The notes under the pieces: generated by a model
The model's input: only the letters and a program-made list of their open reading frames with translations
What the model was told of the DNA's origin: nothing
Database searches by the model: none
Assembly: GCF_019029495.1 (NCBI RefSeq)
Contig: NZ_JAERQM010000005.1
Location: 401,725 to 465,724, forward strand
DNA length: 64,000 nucleotides
Direction: 5' to 3'
DNA from: Falsiroseomonas oleicola
Lineage (GTDB): Bacteria > Pseudomonadota > Alphaproteobacteria > Acetobacterales > Acetobacteraceae
Position numbers and translations under genes: made by a program
Shown: positions 44,688 to 53,841 of the stretch, one piece after another
How the letters are laid out: each line of letters begins with the position of its first letter
Position numbering within the stretch: position 1 is the stretch's first letter

Positions 44688-47600
44688 CTATTCGGCCGGC
44701 ACCGCCACCGGCGCCGGGGCGGGGCGCCGGGCCATGGCGCGGGCCACCACATAGAAGACCGGCGTGAACAGCAGGCCGAACAGGGTCACGCCCAGCATGC
44801 CGTAGAACACCGCGACGCCCAGGCTCTGGCGCATCTCCGCCCCGGCCCCGGTCGCCACCGTCAGCGGCAGCACGCCGAGGATGAAGGCGAGCGAGGTCAT
44901 CAGGATCGGTCGCAGCCGGGTCTGCGCCGCCGCCGCCGCGGCTTCCCAGCGCGTGGCGCCGGCGATTTCCGCCGCGCGGGCAAATTCCACGATCAGGATC
45001 GCGTTCTTCGCCGCGAGGCCCACCAGCACCACCAGCCCCACCTGCACCAGCACGTTGTTGTCGAGGCCGGCGAAGCCCACGCCGATCAGCGCCGCCAGCA
45101 CCGACATCGGCGCGATCAGCACCACCGCCAGCGGCAGCAGCCAGCTTTCATACATCGCCGCCAGCACCAGGAAGACGAAGACCACCGCCATGGCGAAGGC
45201 GATCGGCGCGGTATTGCCGACGATCTTTTCCTGCAGGGCGAGCTCGGTCCATTCGTAGCTGAAGCCCTCCGGCAGGTTGCGCAGCACCTCCTCCATCGCC
45301 GCGATGGCCTGGCCGGTGGAAACGCCCGGCAGCGCCGCGCCCTGCACCTCCGCCGCCGGATACAGATTGTAGCGCGGCATGCGATAGGGGCCGGAGGTTT
45401 CGTGGAAGGTGGCGATGGAGCCCAGCGGCACCATCTGGCCGCTGTCGCTGCGGGTGCGGATGCGCGCCAGATCCTCCACATCCATCCGGTGCGCCATGTC
45501 CGCCTGCGCCGTCACCCGCCAGGTGCGTCCCAGCAGGTTGAAGTCGTTGACGAAGGCCGAGCCCATATAGATGCCCAGCGCCTCATGCACGCGGGAGATC
45601 GGCACGCCCAGCATCTCCGCCCGCGTGCGGTCGATATCGGCGCGGATCTGCGGGGTGGAGGTGTTGAACAGGCTGAAGGCGAAGGCGATGCCGGGCGCGC
45701 CATTGGCCTGGCCCAGCACCTGCCACACGGCCCGTTCCAGCGCCTGCGGGCCGAGGCCGGCGCGGTCCTGGATCATCAGCTTGAAGCCGCCGCCTGTGCC
45801 GATGCCCGGGACGGGCGGTGGCGGAATCACCAGCACCTGCGCATCCATGTCGCCCATCACCCGGGCCTGGAGATCGGCCAGGATGCCGTTGCCGGTCAGC
45901 CCCAGCGCGGCGCGTTCCTCGAAGGACTTCATGGTGGCGAAGACCACGCCGGTATTGGGCGCATTGGTGAAGGTGGCGCCATCAAAACCCACGAAGGCGA
46001 CGGCATCGGCGACACCGGGGGTGGCCAGGATGGTATCCGAGGCCCGGCGCACCACCGCATCCGAGCGGCTAATGCTGGCGCCGGGGGGAAGCTGGAAGGC
46101 GGCGATGACGTAGCCGCGGTCCATCTGCGGGATCAGGCCGGTCGGCGTGCTCAGCACCGTGCTGCCGGTCCAGGCCAGCAGGCCGCCATAGATCAGCATC
46201 AGGATCACCGGCAGCCGCACCAGACGGCGGGTGAGCGACCCGTAGCCGAAGGACATCCGGTCGAAGACCCAGTTGAAGCCACGGAAGAACAGGCCGATCG
46301 GCTTGAACAGCCCGCCACGCTTCGGCGCATGGTCATGCGGCTTCAGCAGCCGTGCCGCGAGCGCCGGCGACAGGGTCAGGGAAACGATGGCGGAGATGAT
46401 GGTCGCCACAGAGATCGTCGCCGCGAACTGCCGGTAGAAGTCGCCGGAGATGCCGGTGATGAAGGCGGTCGGCACGAAGACCGCGACCAGCACCAGGGCG
46501 ATGGCGATCAGCGCGAAGCCGACCTCGTCCATCGTCTTGCGCGCGGCCTCCAGCGGCGGAAGGCCGTCGGCCATGTGACGCTCGGCGTTCTCCACCACCA
46601 CGATGGCGTCATCGACGACGATGCCGATCGCCAGGATCAGGCCGAACATCGTCAGCGTGTTCAGCGTGAAGCCCATGATGAGCAGCGCGCCGAAGGTGCC
46701 GATGATGGAAACCGGGATGGCCAGCAGCGGGATCAGCGCGGCGCGCCAGTTCTGCAGGAACAGGATGACGACCAGCACCACCAGCACGATCGCCTCGGCG
46801 AAGGTCACCAGCACCGCCTTCATGCTCTGCGCGATGAAGCCGGTGGTGTCGTAGACGATGCTGTAGCTGATGCCGGTGGGGAAGCTGCGGGCGGCTTCCT
46901 CCATGGTGGCGCGGATCGCATCCGCGGTCGCCAGGGCGTTGCTGCCGGGGCGCTGGAAGACGCCGATGGCGATGGCGTTCTGGTTGTTCAGCAGGGCGTT
47001 CATGGAATAGTCGGCGGCGCCGATCTCGGTCCGCGCCACGTCGCGCAGGCGGATCGGCGCGCCACCGGTGCCGGTGCCGACCACCTGCTCATCGAACTGC
47101 TCGGGCGAGGTCAGGCGGCCCAGCGCCTGCACGCTGATCTCGAAGGCGCCGGCCTCCGCCGCGCGGGGCGCCTGGCCGATGGCGCCGGCCGCGACCTGCG
47201 CATTGGCCCGGCGCAGCGCCTCTACCACCTCGCCCGGCGCCAGGCCGCGCGCGGCGAGGCGATCCGGGTCGAGCCAGACGCGCATCGCGTAGTCACGCGC
47301 GCCGAACATCTGCGCATCGCCGACGCCATCGAGGCGCGCCAGTCGGTCCTTGATGGTCAGCGTGGCGTAGTTGGAGACGTAGTCCGGGCTGCGGCTGCCA
47401 TCAGGCGAGGTGAGGTGCACGACCATCAGCAGGTCGGGCGAGGCCTTCCGCACTGTGATGCCGAGGCGGCGGACCTCCTCCGGCAATCGCGGCTCGGCGA
47501 CGGCGACGCGGTTCTGCACCAGCACCTGGGCCTGGTCGATATTGGTGCCCTGGCGGAAGACCACGCTGATCGCGACCCGGCCATCGCCGGTGGATTGCGA

Positions 47601-47843
47601 GGAGAGGTACAGCATGCCGTCGACGCCGTTGATCTCCTGTTCCATTGGCCCGGCGACGGTCTGCGCGACGGTCTCGGCGGAGGCGCCGGGATAGCTCGCG
47701 GTGACCTGCACCGTGGGCGGGGCGATCTCGGGATATTCGGCGATCGGCAGGCGGAGCGCCGCGATGGCGCCGACCAGCGTGATGGCGATGGACAGGACCG
47801 CGGCGAAGACCGGGCGGTCGATGAAGAAGCGGGCGAGGCGCAC
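44688..47843 (-). CDS. RND multidrug efflux pump, inner-membrane subunit (HAE1 family)
   Basis: A 1051-residue trimeric proton-driven exporter. It begins MRLARFFIDRPVFAAVLSIA and shows the proton-relay motif LAIGIVVDDAIVVVENAER in TM4 and the matching VVLVGLAAKNAILIVEFARA in TM10. Twelve TM helices and two large periplasmic loops are evident. This is the AcrB/MexB group. The adaptor gene lies upstream on the same strand (151-base gap) and a divergent tetR gene lies beyond. No outer-membrane TolC-type gene is adjacent. Confidence 0.96.
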   Translation of the reverse strand: MRLARFFIDRPVFAAVLSIAITLVGAIAALRLPIAEYPEIAPPTVQVTASYPGASAETVAQTVAGPMEQEINGVDGMLYLSSQSTGDGRVAISVVFRQGTNIDQAQVLVQNRVAVAEPRLPEEVRRLGITVRKASPDLLMVVHLTSPDGSRSPDYVSNYATLTIKDRLARLDGVGDAQMFGARDYAMRVWLDPDRLAARGLAPGEVVEALRRANAQVAAGAIGQAPRAAEAGAFEISVQALGRLTSPEQFDEQVVGTGTGGAPIRLRDVARTEIGAADYSMNALLNNQNAIAIGVFQRPGSNALATADAIRATMEEAARSFPTGISYSIVYDTTGFIAQSMKAVLVTFAEAIVLVVLVVILFLQNWRAALIPLLAIPVSIIGTFGALLIMGFTLNTLTMFGLILAIGIVVDDAIVVVENAERHMADGLPPLEAARKTMDEVGFALIAIALVLVAVFVPTAFITGISGDFYRQFAATISVATIISAIVSLTLSPALAARLLKPHDHAPKRGGLFKPIGLFFRGFNWVFDRMSFGYGSLTRRLVRLPVILMLIYGGLLAWTGSTVLSTPTGLIPQMDRGYVIAAFQLPPGASISRSDAVVRRASDTILATPGVADAVAFVGFDGATFTNAPNTGVVFATMKSFEERAALGLTGNGILADLQARVMGDMDAQVLVIPPPPVPGIGTGGGFKLMIQDRAGLGPQALERAVWQVLGQANGAPGIAFAFSLFNTSTPQIRADIDRTRAEMLGVPISRVHEALGIYMGSAFVNDFNLLGRTWRVTAQADMAHRMDVEDLARIRTRSDSGQMVPLGSIATFHETSGPYRMPRYNLYPAAEVQGAALPGVSTGQAIAAMEEVLRNLPEGFSYEWTELALQEKIVGNTAPIAFAMAVVFVFLVLAAMYESWLLPLAVVLIAPMSVLAALIGVGFAGLDNNVLVQVGLVVLVGLAAKNAILIVEFARAAEIAGATRWEAAAAAAQTRLRPILMTSLAFILGVLPLTVATGAGAEMRQSLGVAVFYGMLGVTLFGLLFTPVFYVVARAMARRPAPAPVAVPAE

Positions 47844-47994
47844 AGCTCGGATTCCTCAGGCGCGATCCGGCCGGCGGGGTTCACCCGGGGGTCGAAGGCG
47901 TCGCAAGATCGGGGGCGGGACCGGCCCCCGGCGGTTCAGGTGTGGCAAGCCGAAGGCGTGCCTTCGCGGCACGAACCCATCGGGGCCGTCGGTA

Positions 47995-49218
47995 TCATTG
48001 TGCTGAGGCGAGGGGGCTCGGGCCGATGCGGCCTTGTTCGGCGGTCACATGGGTCCCGGGGCGGGCCCGATGCAGGCCGCCGATGATCACCCGGTCCTCC
48101 GGACCCAGCCCGCTGCGGACCACGCGCAGCCCATCGACCAGCGGGCCGAGCTGCACCGGGCGCGGCGCCACGGTGCCCTCGGCCGTCACGGTCAGCACCA
48201 TGCGGCCCGACTGGTCCGCCAGCACCGCCGCATCCGGCACCATCAGCGCCTGGCTGTCGCCGGCGAACAGCCGCAGCCGGGCGAAGCCGCCGGGGGTCAG
48301 CAGCAGGTGCGGGTTGGCGACCACGGCGCGGCCGCGAATGGTGCCGCTGCGCGCATCGAAGCCGCTATCGACGAAGTCGAGCTGGCCCTCATGCGTGAAG
48401 CTGGTCTCGTCCAGCAGGCGGAGCTGCACCGGCGTGCCGGTCTGCCGCCCATCCGGCCGCATGCCGCCCATGGCGGCGCGGGCATAGCGCAGATACTGCG
48501 CCTCGCTGGCGTCGAAGGTGACATAGACGGGGTCGAGCGTGACCAGCGTGGTCAGCAAGGTCTCGCCCTGCTGCACCAGATTGCCGGCATCGACGCGGCG
48601 GTCGCTGACGCGGCCGGGGCGCGGGGCGCGGATTTCGGTGAATTCCAGATCCAGCTCCGCCTGGCGCAGCGCCGCGCGGGTGGCGGCGAGGCCGGCCTGG
48701 GCCTCGCGCAGGGAGGCGCGGCGCGTGTCCAGCTCCGATTCCGGGGCGATGCGCTGGGCGGCGAGGGGCGCGTAGCGCTGCAATTGCTGCTGGGCGAGGG
48801 TCAGCCGCGCCTCGGTGCGGGCCAGCTCCGCCTGGGCGGTGTCGACGGCGATCCGGAAGGGGCGCTGGTCGAGGGTGAACAGCAGGTCGCCGGCGCGCAC
48901 CGTGGCGCCATCGCGGAAATGCACCTGTGCCACCTGGCCCGAGACGCGCGGTCGCAACTCCACCCGGGCGGAGGCCTCGATGCGGGCCGTGTGCTCGTCC
49001 CATTGCGCGACGGGGCGGGCGAGGGGGGTGGCGACGGTGACGGAGGGGGCCGGGGACGGGGCCTGGGCCAGGGCGGGCTGCACCAAAGCGGTGCTGGCCA
49101 TCAGGGCCAGGCCGGCGGCGGAGGGACGAAGGGTGCGGGCGAGCCACGAAAACCAGGGGTTTTCGGCGACATTCTGGCCCTGCGCCGCGGCGGAGGACTT
49201 GCGCGGATGGGGTGACAT
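47995..49218 (-). CDS. RND efflux periplasmic adaptor (membrane fusion protein)
   Basis: A 407-residue adaptor joining the RND pump to an outer-membrane channel. The hydrophobic export segment is TLRPSAAGLALMASTALVQPA. The lipoyl half-motifs are RVELRPRVSGQVAQVHFRDG and ITEIRAPRPGRVSDRRVD in pattern, with a helical hairpin (TEARLTLAQQQLQRYAPLAA) between them. The C-terminal membrane-proximal part follows. The ATG at 49218 was preferred over a TTG two codons upstream. It heads the efflux operon and shares its promoter region with the divergent tetR gene. Confidence 0.93.
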   Translation of the reverse strand: MSPHPRKSSAAAQGQNVAENPWFSWLARTLRPSAAGLALMASTALVQPALAQAPSPAPSVTVATPLARPVAQWDEHTARIEASARVELRPRVSGQVAQVHFRDGATVRAGDLLFTLDQRPFRIAVDTAQAELARTEARLTLAQQQLQRYAPLAAQRIAPESELDTRRASLREAQAGLAATRAALRQAELDLEFTEIRAPRPGRVSDRRVDAGNLVQQGETLLTTLVTLDPVYVTFDASEAQYLRYARAAMGGMRPDGRQTGTPVQLRLLDETSFTHEGQLDFVDSGFDARSGTIRGRAVVANPHLLLTPGGFARLRLFAGDSQALMVPDAAVLADQSGRMVLTVTAEGTVAPRPVQLGPLVDGLRVVRSGLGPEDRVIIGGLHRARPGTHVTAEQGRIGPSPLASAQ

Positions 49219-49254
49219 GGCCAATCTCCAGGGCCGGATGATACCGACCGGTTC

Positions 49255-49273
49255 GTCACATAGTGTATGTGAC
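49255..49273. promoter_or_regulatory. TetR-type operator between efflux operon and its regulator
   Basis: GTCACATAGTGTATGTGAC is a perfect inverted repeat (8-base arms, GTG centre). GACCGG repeats flank it on both sides. It lies 37 bases before the adaptor start (minus) and 73 bases before tetR (plus), the standard place for TetR repression of both genes. Confidence 0.75.
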
Positions 49274-49346
49274 CGGTCAGTAACATCAAGGGGCGATTTT
49301 GCGCCGCAGCATGAATGACCGCCGCGGCGGGAGAGAGGACACCAGC

Positions 49347-49946
49347 ATGGGCGATGTCACCGTCCCCCAACCTGGGGGCTTAAAACCCAAGGCCGCGGAG
49401 CGCATCCAGAGCGCCGCCAAGGACCTGTTCTACCGCCAGGGCATCCGCGCCACCGGCATCGAGGAGGTGTGCCGCGCCGCGGACGCCACCAAGATGAGCC
49501 TGTATCGCAGCTTCCCCAGCAAGGACGCGCTGGTGGCCGCCGTGCTGTCGGAGGATGCGGCGACCTACGACGCCTGGTTCGCGGAGGTCACGGCGGGGGC
49601 GGAGACGCCGGCGGCCAAGCTGCGCGCGATGGTGGAGGCGGGTGCCGCCAAGGTGGCGCTGGGTGCCGAGCGCGGCTGTCCCATGCTGCTGGCCCAGGCC
49701 GAATTTCCGGACCCCGAACACCCGACGCATCGCCTGGTGGCGCAGTGCAAGGCGCGGATGCGCGCGGCCATGGTGGAATTGGCCCGCGCGGCGGGGGCCG
49801 AGCCGCCGGAGTTGCTGGCCGATACCCTGGCCCTGCTGTTCGATGGCGCCTGGGCTTCGATGCCCTATCTGGGATCGGAACGTGCGGCGCTGGTGCTGCG
49901 CCAGGGTGCGACCGCCATCCTGGACGCGGCGTTGCCACCTGCGTGA
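49347..49946 (+). CDS. TetR/AcrR family transcriptional regulator
   Basis: A 199-residue repressor. The N-terminal HTH is AAERIQSAAKDLFYRQGIRA then GIEEVCRAADATKMSLYRSF, the classical TetR pattern. The C-terminal ligand domain contains ERGCPMLLAQAEFPDPEHP. The ATG at 49347 follows GAGAGGACACC; an in-frame ATG at 49311 is an alternative. It is divergent from the RND adaptor, with a perfect palindrome in between, so it most likely represses the pump and itself until a drug-like ligand binds. Confidence 0.92.
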   Translation: MGDVTVPQPGGLKPKAAERIQSAAKDLFYRQGIRATGIEEVCRAADATKMSLYRSFPSKDALVAAVLSEDAATYDAWFAEVTAGAETPAAKLRAMVEAGAAKVALGAERGCPMLLAQAEFPDPEHPTHRLVAQCKARMRAAMVELARAAGAEPPELLADTLALLFDGAWASMPYLGSERAALVLRQGATAILDAALPPA

Positions 49947-49995
49947 GGGGCATGCCGAACCGAAGTGCGCAGGAGAAGATTGAAGGGGAGAGGAT

Positions 49996-50035
49996 GGCTC
50001 CGGCGGTTGGATTCGAACCACAGGATCGGCTGAGA
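49996..50035 (-). other. tRNA 3'-end-like sequence beside integrase, possible attachment site
   Basis: On the minus strand this reads as a T-arm core GGTTCGAATCC followed by an acceptor-like CGCCGGAGCCA. No complete tRNA can be drawn around it; the T-stem has two mismatches. It lies 157 bases before a tyrosine integrase gene. Integrative elements often use tRNA 3' ends, so this may be one attachment half-site. The matching copy at the other end was not found by eye. Confidence 0.35.
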
Positions 50036-50191
50036 TCAGGTTTGGTCAAAACATCCAGGAAATACAGAGGTTTCCGGTCTATTTTTCCGACGTCATGGAT
50101 CATGTCGTATCTGGTTGCATCAGGGCAGCCCACAAATCTATAAGGGGCCAGATTGTGGGCCGGCTGTTCGGCTGCACCACCGGAGGCGTCC

Positions 50192-51598
50192 ATGCCGCGC
50201 ATCGTTCACCACGCCCTGACGGACGCTGCTGTGAAGGCGCTGGTGAAGAAGGGAGATCCGGGACGTCACGCCGACGGCGCTGGCCTCTACCTGCATGTCA
50301 CCGGACAAGGCAAAGCCAAGTGGGCGCTGCGCTACATGGTAGCCGGCAAGTCCCGTGAACTGGGGCTCGGACCTGTCATAAGGGGCAGCGGCAAGACCGC
50401 GGTTGGAGTCTCCTTGGCTGAGGCGCGGATCGCGTCGAAAGCCGCTCGCGTCAAGCTTGATGCAGGGGGTGATCCGGTTGAGGAGCGTCGGGCGGCCGAG
50501 GCCGCGCGGCGTGCCGACGACACCCGGCGGCGCGCCGCCGCTCTCACGGGCAGCCCTGGACGCAGCTTCAACTCTGCCTTCGAAGCTTGGTTCGAAGCGC
50601 ATGGGCCGGCCATGCGCACCGAGCGTCAGCGCAAGCTGACCAAGGCACTCATCGTCAATCACGTCACTCCTGCCATTGGGCATGTGCCCGTGGCGGAGGT
50701 AGCCACCGCGGACATGCTCCGAGTGCTGCAGCCGATCTGGCGCAAGAAGCCGGAAACCGCGCTGCGCGTCCGGATCCGCTGCGAAGCTGTGTTGGCCTGG
50801 GCGAAGGCCAGCGGGTGGCGACAGGGCGAGAATCCGGCCATCTGGAAGGACAATTTGGCACCACTGCTGGGCCGTCAGGGCGAGGTAGCCCGGGTCCGCC
50901 ACCACCGCGCCCTGCATTGGCGCGACGTGCCAGCGTTCATGGCCCGTCTGGCGAACGAGGAGAGTGTGAGCGCGATGGCGCTGCGCTGGGTGATACTGAC
51001 AGCGGCACGCACATCCGAAGCCATCGGCGCGACCTGGGACGAGATCGACCTGAAGGCGCCAGGCGGCCCTATTTGGACGGTGCTGGCGTCACGCATGAAG
51101 ATGGGCGCTGAGCATCGTGTTCCGCTTTCCACAGCTGCACTGGCGGTGCTGGAGGCAGCTAGGCCGCTGCGGACCGCCGGCGAGGACGAGCCCGCTCTCC
51201 TGTTCCCAGGCCGTGCCGGGTCGCGTGGGGGGGCAGTTGCGGGTGGGCGCGCCGATGCCGTTCAGGGCGGACTAAGCAACATGGCCTTGCTGCTGCTTCT
51301 TCGACGCATGGGCGTGGCCGGTTACTGCACCGTGCACGGCTTCCGCAGCAGCTTCCGGGACTGGACGGCCGAGTGCACCGCCACACCGGAAGCAGTTGCG
51401 GAGGCCGCGCTTGCGCACGCGGTGGGCAACCAGGTGCAGCGTGCCTACCAGCGGGGTGACCTGTTGGAGAAGCGCCGCGTGCTGATGGCGACCTGGGCGA
51501 GCTTCCTCGCGACTCCGCCAGCCACTGTGAGTCACCTGAAAGACGCGCGCGAGCGGCCGGTGCCGGACAGCCTGCGGCGAGCGGCCACGGCACCATGA
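50192..51598 (+). CDS. int: Tyrosine-type site-specific integrase (DUF4102-type)
   Basis: A 468-residue phage/island integrase. The N-terminal arm-binding domain has ALTDAAVKALVKKGDPGRHA, then GAGLYLHVTGQGKAKWALRY. The SAM-like core-binding domain follows. The catalytic residues are visible: Arg in TAARTSEAIGATWDEID, His-X-X-Arg in CTVHGFRSSFRDW, His in EAALAHAVGNQVQ and Tyr in RAYQRGDLLEKR. The ATG at 50192 follows GGAGGCGTCC. It marks the left end of a mobile element that continues to about 62-63 kb. Confidence 0.95.
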   Translation: MPRIVHHALTDAAVKALVKKGDPGRHADGAGLYLHVTGQGKAKWALRYMVAGKSRELGLGPVIRGSGKTAVGVSLAEARIASKAARVKLDAGGDPVEERRAAEAARRADDTRRRAAALTGSPGRSFNSAFEAWFEAHGPAMRTERQRKLTKALIVNHVTPAIGHVPVAEVATADMLRVLQPIWRKKPETALRVRIRCEAVLAWAKASGWRQGENPAIWKDNLAPLLGRQGEVARVRHHRALHWRDVPAFMARLANEESVSAMALRWVILTAARTSEAIGATWDEIDLKAPGGPIWTVLASRMKMGAEHRVPLSTAALAVLEAARPLRTAGEDEPALLFPGRAGSRGGAVAGGRADAVQGGLSNMALLLLLRRMGVAGYCTVHGFRSSFRDWTAECTATPEAVAEAALAHAVGNQVQRAYQRGDLLEKRRVLMATWASFLATPPATVSHLKDARERPVPDSLRRAATAP

Positions 51599-51624
51599 GT
51601 CTGGGAAGCGGCTGGTAGGCGCTG

Positions 51625-52446
51625 GTGGCGGCAAACGCGCCGCAGAAGCCGAGGGGCGGCTCTGATTCGGCCGAGGCAAGGCGTGGTGGCGCTGTGGGAC
51701 AACGACAGGCCGCCTACGTCTACGATCGGAAGGCGGCGGCGCTAAACGGATGTGCCAAGCTCCTGAGGAGTCTAGCACCGGACGGATCGCTCGCTGACCT
51801 TGCTGACGGATTTGAAGATATCGCTCGGGCCGAGCAGGTGGGCGAGTGGAGGGCGGCAATCGCACGTCTACTGGGCCGGGCGTTCGCACTGCGACCAGCG
51901 GCCAGTTCGGCGACCCGTATCATCACCAGTCGGGCTCTTTTCGAGATTGCCCACGGGTTTGAACCTGAGCGCCGGACTGAGCAGGCGCAGAACGTGGATC
52001 GCTTCGCCGACGATCTCCGCCAGCGCGGAGAGCACGACCTCAACCGTATCCTTCGTGCCACGGCAACCGCTTGCTCTGAAGCTGAATGGAACGCGGGAGT
52101 GTTGCTTTTCGTGCGGAGCACTATCGCAGCGTGCATCGACGGGCGAGGCGGCGACGTTGATGAAGCCAAGGCGGCCCTGGATCGCGCTGTCTTGACCATC
52201 GCCGATTTCCATTCACCCCCGCGCCGCAGGCGGCATGATCCTACGGCGCGCCATGATGCGGCGATCTTGGGGATTGAGCGTCCAGCGTCGATCACTGAAG
52301 CCTCCAGGATATTGGCGTCATGGGACGCTTCTGGAGGCGCAGCGGAACACGGTTCGCCGCCGTCGGAAAATGCGATGAGGAAAAGAGTTTTGCGAGCGGA
52401 GCGACTTTTGGCCGCTCCAATCCCTCGTCGTGGCCTAAAGGCCTAG
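51625..52446 (+). CDS. Hypothetical protein of the mobile element, 273 residues
   Basis: An unrecognised protein. The start is GTG at 51625, with only a weak ribosome site. Residues 1-45 are basic and rich in Gln and Gly, then mostly helical: KAAALNGCAKLLRSLAPDGS, AEQVGEWRAAIARLLGRAF and AEWNAGVLLFVRSTIAACID. No TM helix or known motif. It is the first gene after the integrase on the same strand, 26 bases beyond its stop. Composition is slightly less GC-rich than chromosomal neighbours. Confidence 0.55.
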   Translation: MAANAPQKPRGGSDSAEARRGGAVGQRQAAYVYDRKAAALNGCAKLLRSLAPDGSLADLADGFEDIARAEQVGEWRAAIARLLGRAFALRPAASSATRIITSRALFEIAHGFEPERRTEQAQNVDRFADDLRQRGEHDLNRILRATATACSEAEWNAGVLLFVRSTIAACIDGRGGDVDEAKAALDRAVLTIADFHSPPRRRRHDPTARHDAAILGIERPASITEASRILASWDASGGAAEHGSPPSENAMRKRVLRAERLLAAPIPRRGLKA

Positions 52447-52485
52447 GCCCTTTAGACCATTTGCGGCCAACTCGTCCGCGCTGCG

Positions 52486-52764
52486 ATGAATGCCCCGTCA
52501 GGCCCGCTCAAGGGGCCGCACGGAGATGCAATTGCTATGCGCGATGAAGAAAAGTCCCCAGCTGATGCGCGCTTAAAGCGTGCGGCGCGCCCTATCCCGG
52601 ACGGCGCGATTACCGGCACCCTCGCGGATGCTGCGGCGACGGTTGGGATCTCGATTCCGACCCTTCGCCGGCGTGCGAAGGAAGGTCGGCTGAAATTGGT
52701 CCGGTGCGGTGGTCGCACTCTGGTCGATGCTGCGAGCCTGCGCGCGATGGTGAGCGTCCTTTAG
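52486..52764 (+). CDS. Excisionase-like helix-turn-helix protein
   Basis: A 92-residue DNA-binding protein. The C-terminal half ADAAATVGISIPTLRRRAKE followed by GRLKLVRCGGRTLVDAASLR has the winged-helix pattern of MerR-like excisionases (Xis). Its position two genes after the integrase fits a directionality factor. The N-terminal 40 residues are hydrophilic. An ATG lies at 52486 and a second in-frame ATG follows 17 codons later, so the start is uncertain. Confidence 0.65.
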   Translation: MNAPSGPLKGPHGDAIAMRDEEKSPADARLKRAARPIPDGAITGTLADAAATVGISIPTLRRRAKEGRLKLVRCGGRTLVDAASLRAMVSVL

Positions 52765-52788
52765 ACGGCTCGCGACCGGGAGCGACCA

Positions 52789-53841
52789 ATGCCCCAGGAT
52801 CATATAACCGCCCGGCGGGGCTTCGTGAAAATGCCGCGAGGCGCTTTCGAATCGGCTGCGTTTCCCAGCCCTCGCCGCGAGTGCTTTTGTTCGCGAGCGG
52901 CGTACATTTGGCTGCTCGAGAATGCCCGCTGGCGGCCGGGCATCGCGGTTGCAGCCGGGTGCTCGATCCCCCTCGCGCCTGGCCAAGCATCGTTCTCTCT
53001 TCGTTTCATGGCCACAGCCTGGGGTTGGAAGGAGCCGCGCGTCAGGAGGCTTCTCGCACGACTTGAGGAGCACGGCTTGATCATCGCTTCGAGCGACGGT
53101 CCACAGACAGTCATAACCATCAGAAATTACACCACTTTGGGCGAAGAGAGCGGATCGACCGACGCAGGCAAAGACGCGCGAACGACGCGGAGGCGACGCG
53201 GCATCGACGCGAATAAGAAGCTGGGGAAGCAAGGGGAAAGCACAGAGACTCCTGCTTCCTCTAGCGAGGAATCAGCGGCCGCAGAGCCTCAGACGCGCCC
53301 CGTCGAAGTGCCTCCAGCACCCCGCCAGCGCCCAAGCCGCGCTCGCCAACCAGCGTTGATGCTGCCCATTCCTGGCGGGAACGCCGCGGCTGCCGAGACG
53401 CCACAGGCATCGCCGGATCAGCAGTTGCGCGCAGACGCATGGGCCGAAATGCGGGCGATCCTCGGCCGGTTGAAGCCAGGCATGTCCCGAGACCGAATGG
53501 GCGAGCTGGTCGGGAAATGGGTGCGGGACATCGGCGGGAATCCGGTGTCGTTGTCGCACATCCTGCGCGACGCCGAGCGCGCCGCTGCCGACGCCCGCAT
53601 CGCCGGAGATCCCGTCGCGTGGATCGCGGCCGCTGTCAGAAATCGATCCCAATCCCCTGCTGGAGTTGCTGGAAATGGACCATCTGCCGTCATCGCTGGC
53701 GACCGACGCAACGTCGGCGCTCCCGATACCGATGCCATCGGGATCGCCATCCTTGCCGCCGTCCCCGGCTTGGCTGGCGAGCTGGAGACCGACCGATACC
53801 CTGCCGAGCTCCGCGCGGGCGGAAGCAGAAGCGGCTGTTGA
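52789..53841 (+). CDS. Phage replication-initiator-like winged-helix protein
   Basis: A 350-residue protein. The N-terminal 125 residues have the pattern of phage replication organisers: FVKMPRGAFESAAF, AAYIWLLENARWRPGIAVAA, then RFMATAWGWKEPRVRRLLAR, LEEHGLI and TVITIRNYTTLGEE, a winged helix. A Pro/Arg/Ala-rich linker follows (residues 130-205), then a C-terminal domain with RADAWAEMRAILGRLKPGMS and ILRDAERAAADARIAGDPVA. It lies 24 bases after the excisionase-like gene. Role in initiating element replication is inferred from domain style. Confidence 0.6.
   Translation: MPQDHITARRGFVKMPRGAFESAAFPSPRRECFCSRAAYIWLLENARWRPGIAVAAGCSIPLAPGQASFSLRFMATAWGWKEPRVRRLLARLEEHGLIIASSDGPQTVITIRNYTTLGEESGSTDAGKDARTTRRRRGIDANKKLGKQGESTETPASSSEESAAAEPQTRPVEVPPAPRQRPSRARQPALMLPIPGGNAAAAETPQASPDQQLRADAWAEMRAILGRLKPGMSRDRMGELVGKWVRDIGGNPVSLSHILRDAERAAADARIAGDPVAWIAAAVRNRSQSPAGVAGNGPSAVIAGDRRNVGAPDTDAIGIAILAAVPGLAGELETDRYPAELRAGGSRSGC

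Noticed and set aside
49469..50143. Plus-strand frame that ends with MAPAVGFEPQDRLRSG
   Set aside because: It overlaps tetR in another frame, and the VGFEP segment is the usual antisense artefact of a tRNA T-arm; it was used only as a hint of an attachment site.
52320..52547. 75-codon frame with several cysteines between two element genes
   Set aside because: It overlaps the preceding gene for most of its length, has no ribosome site and no conserved pattern.
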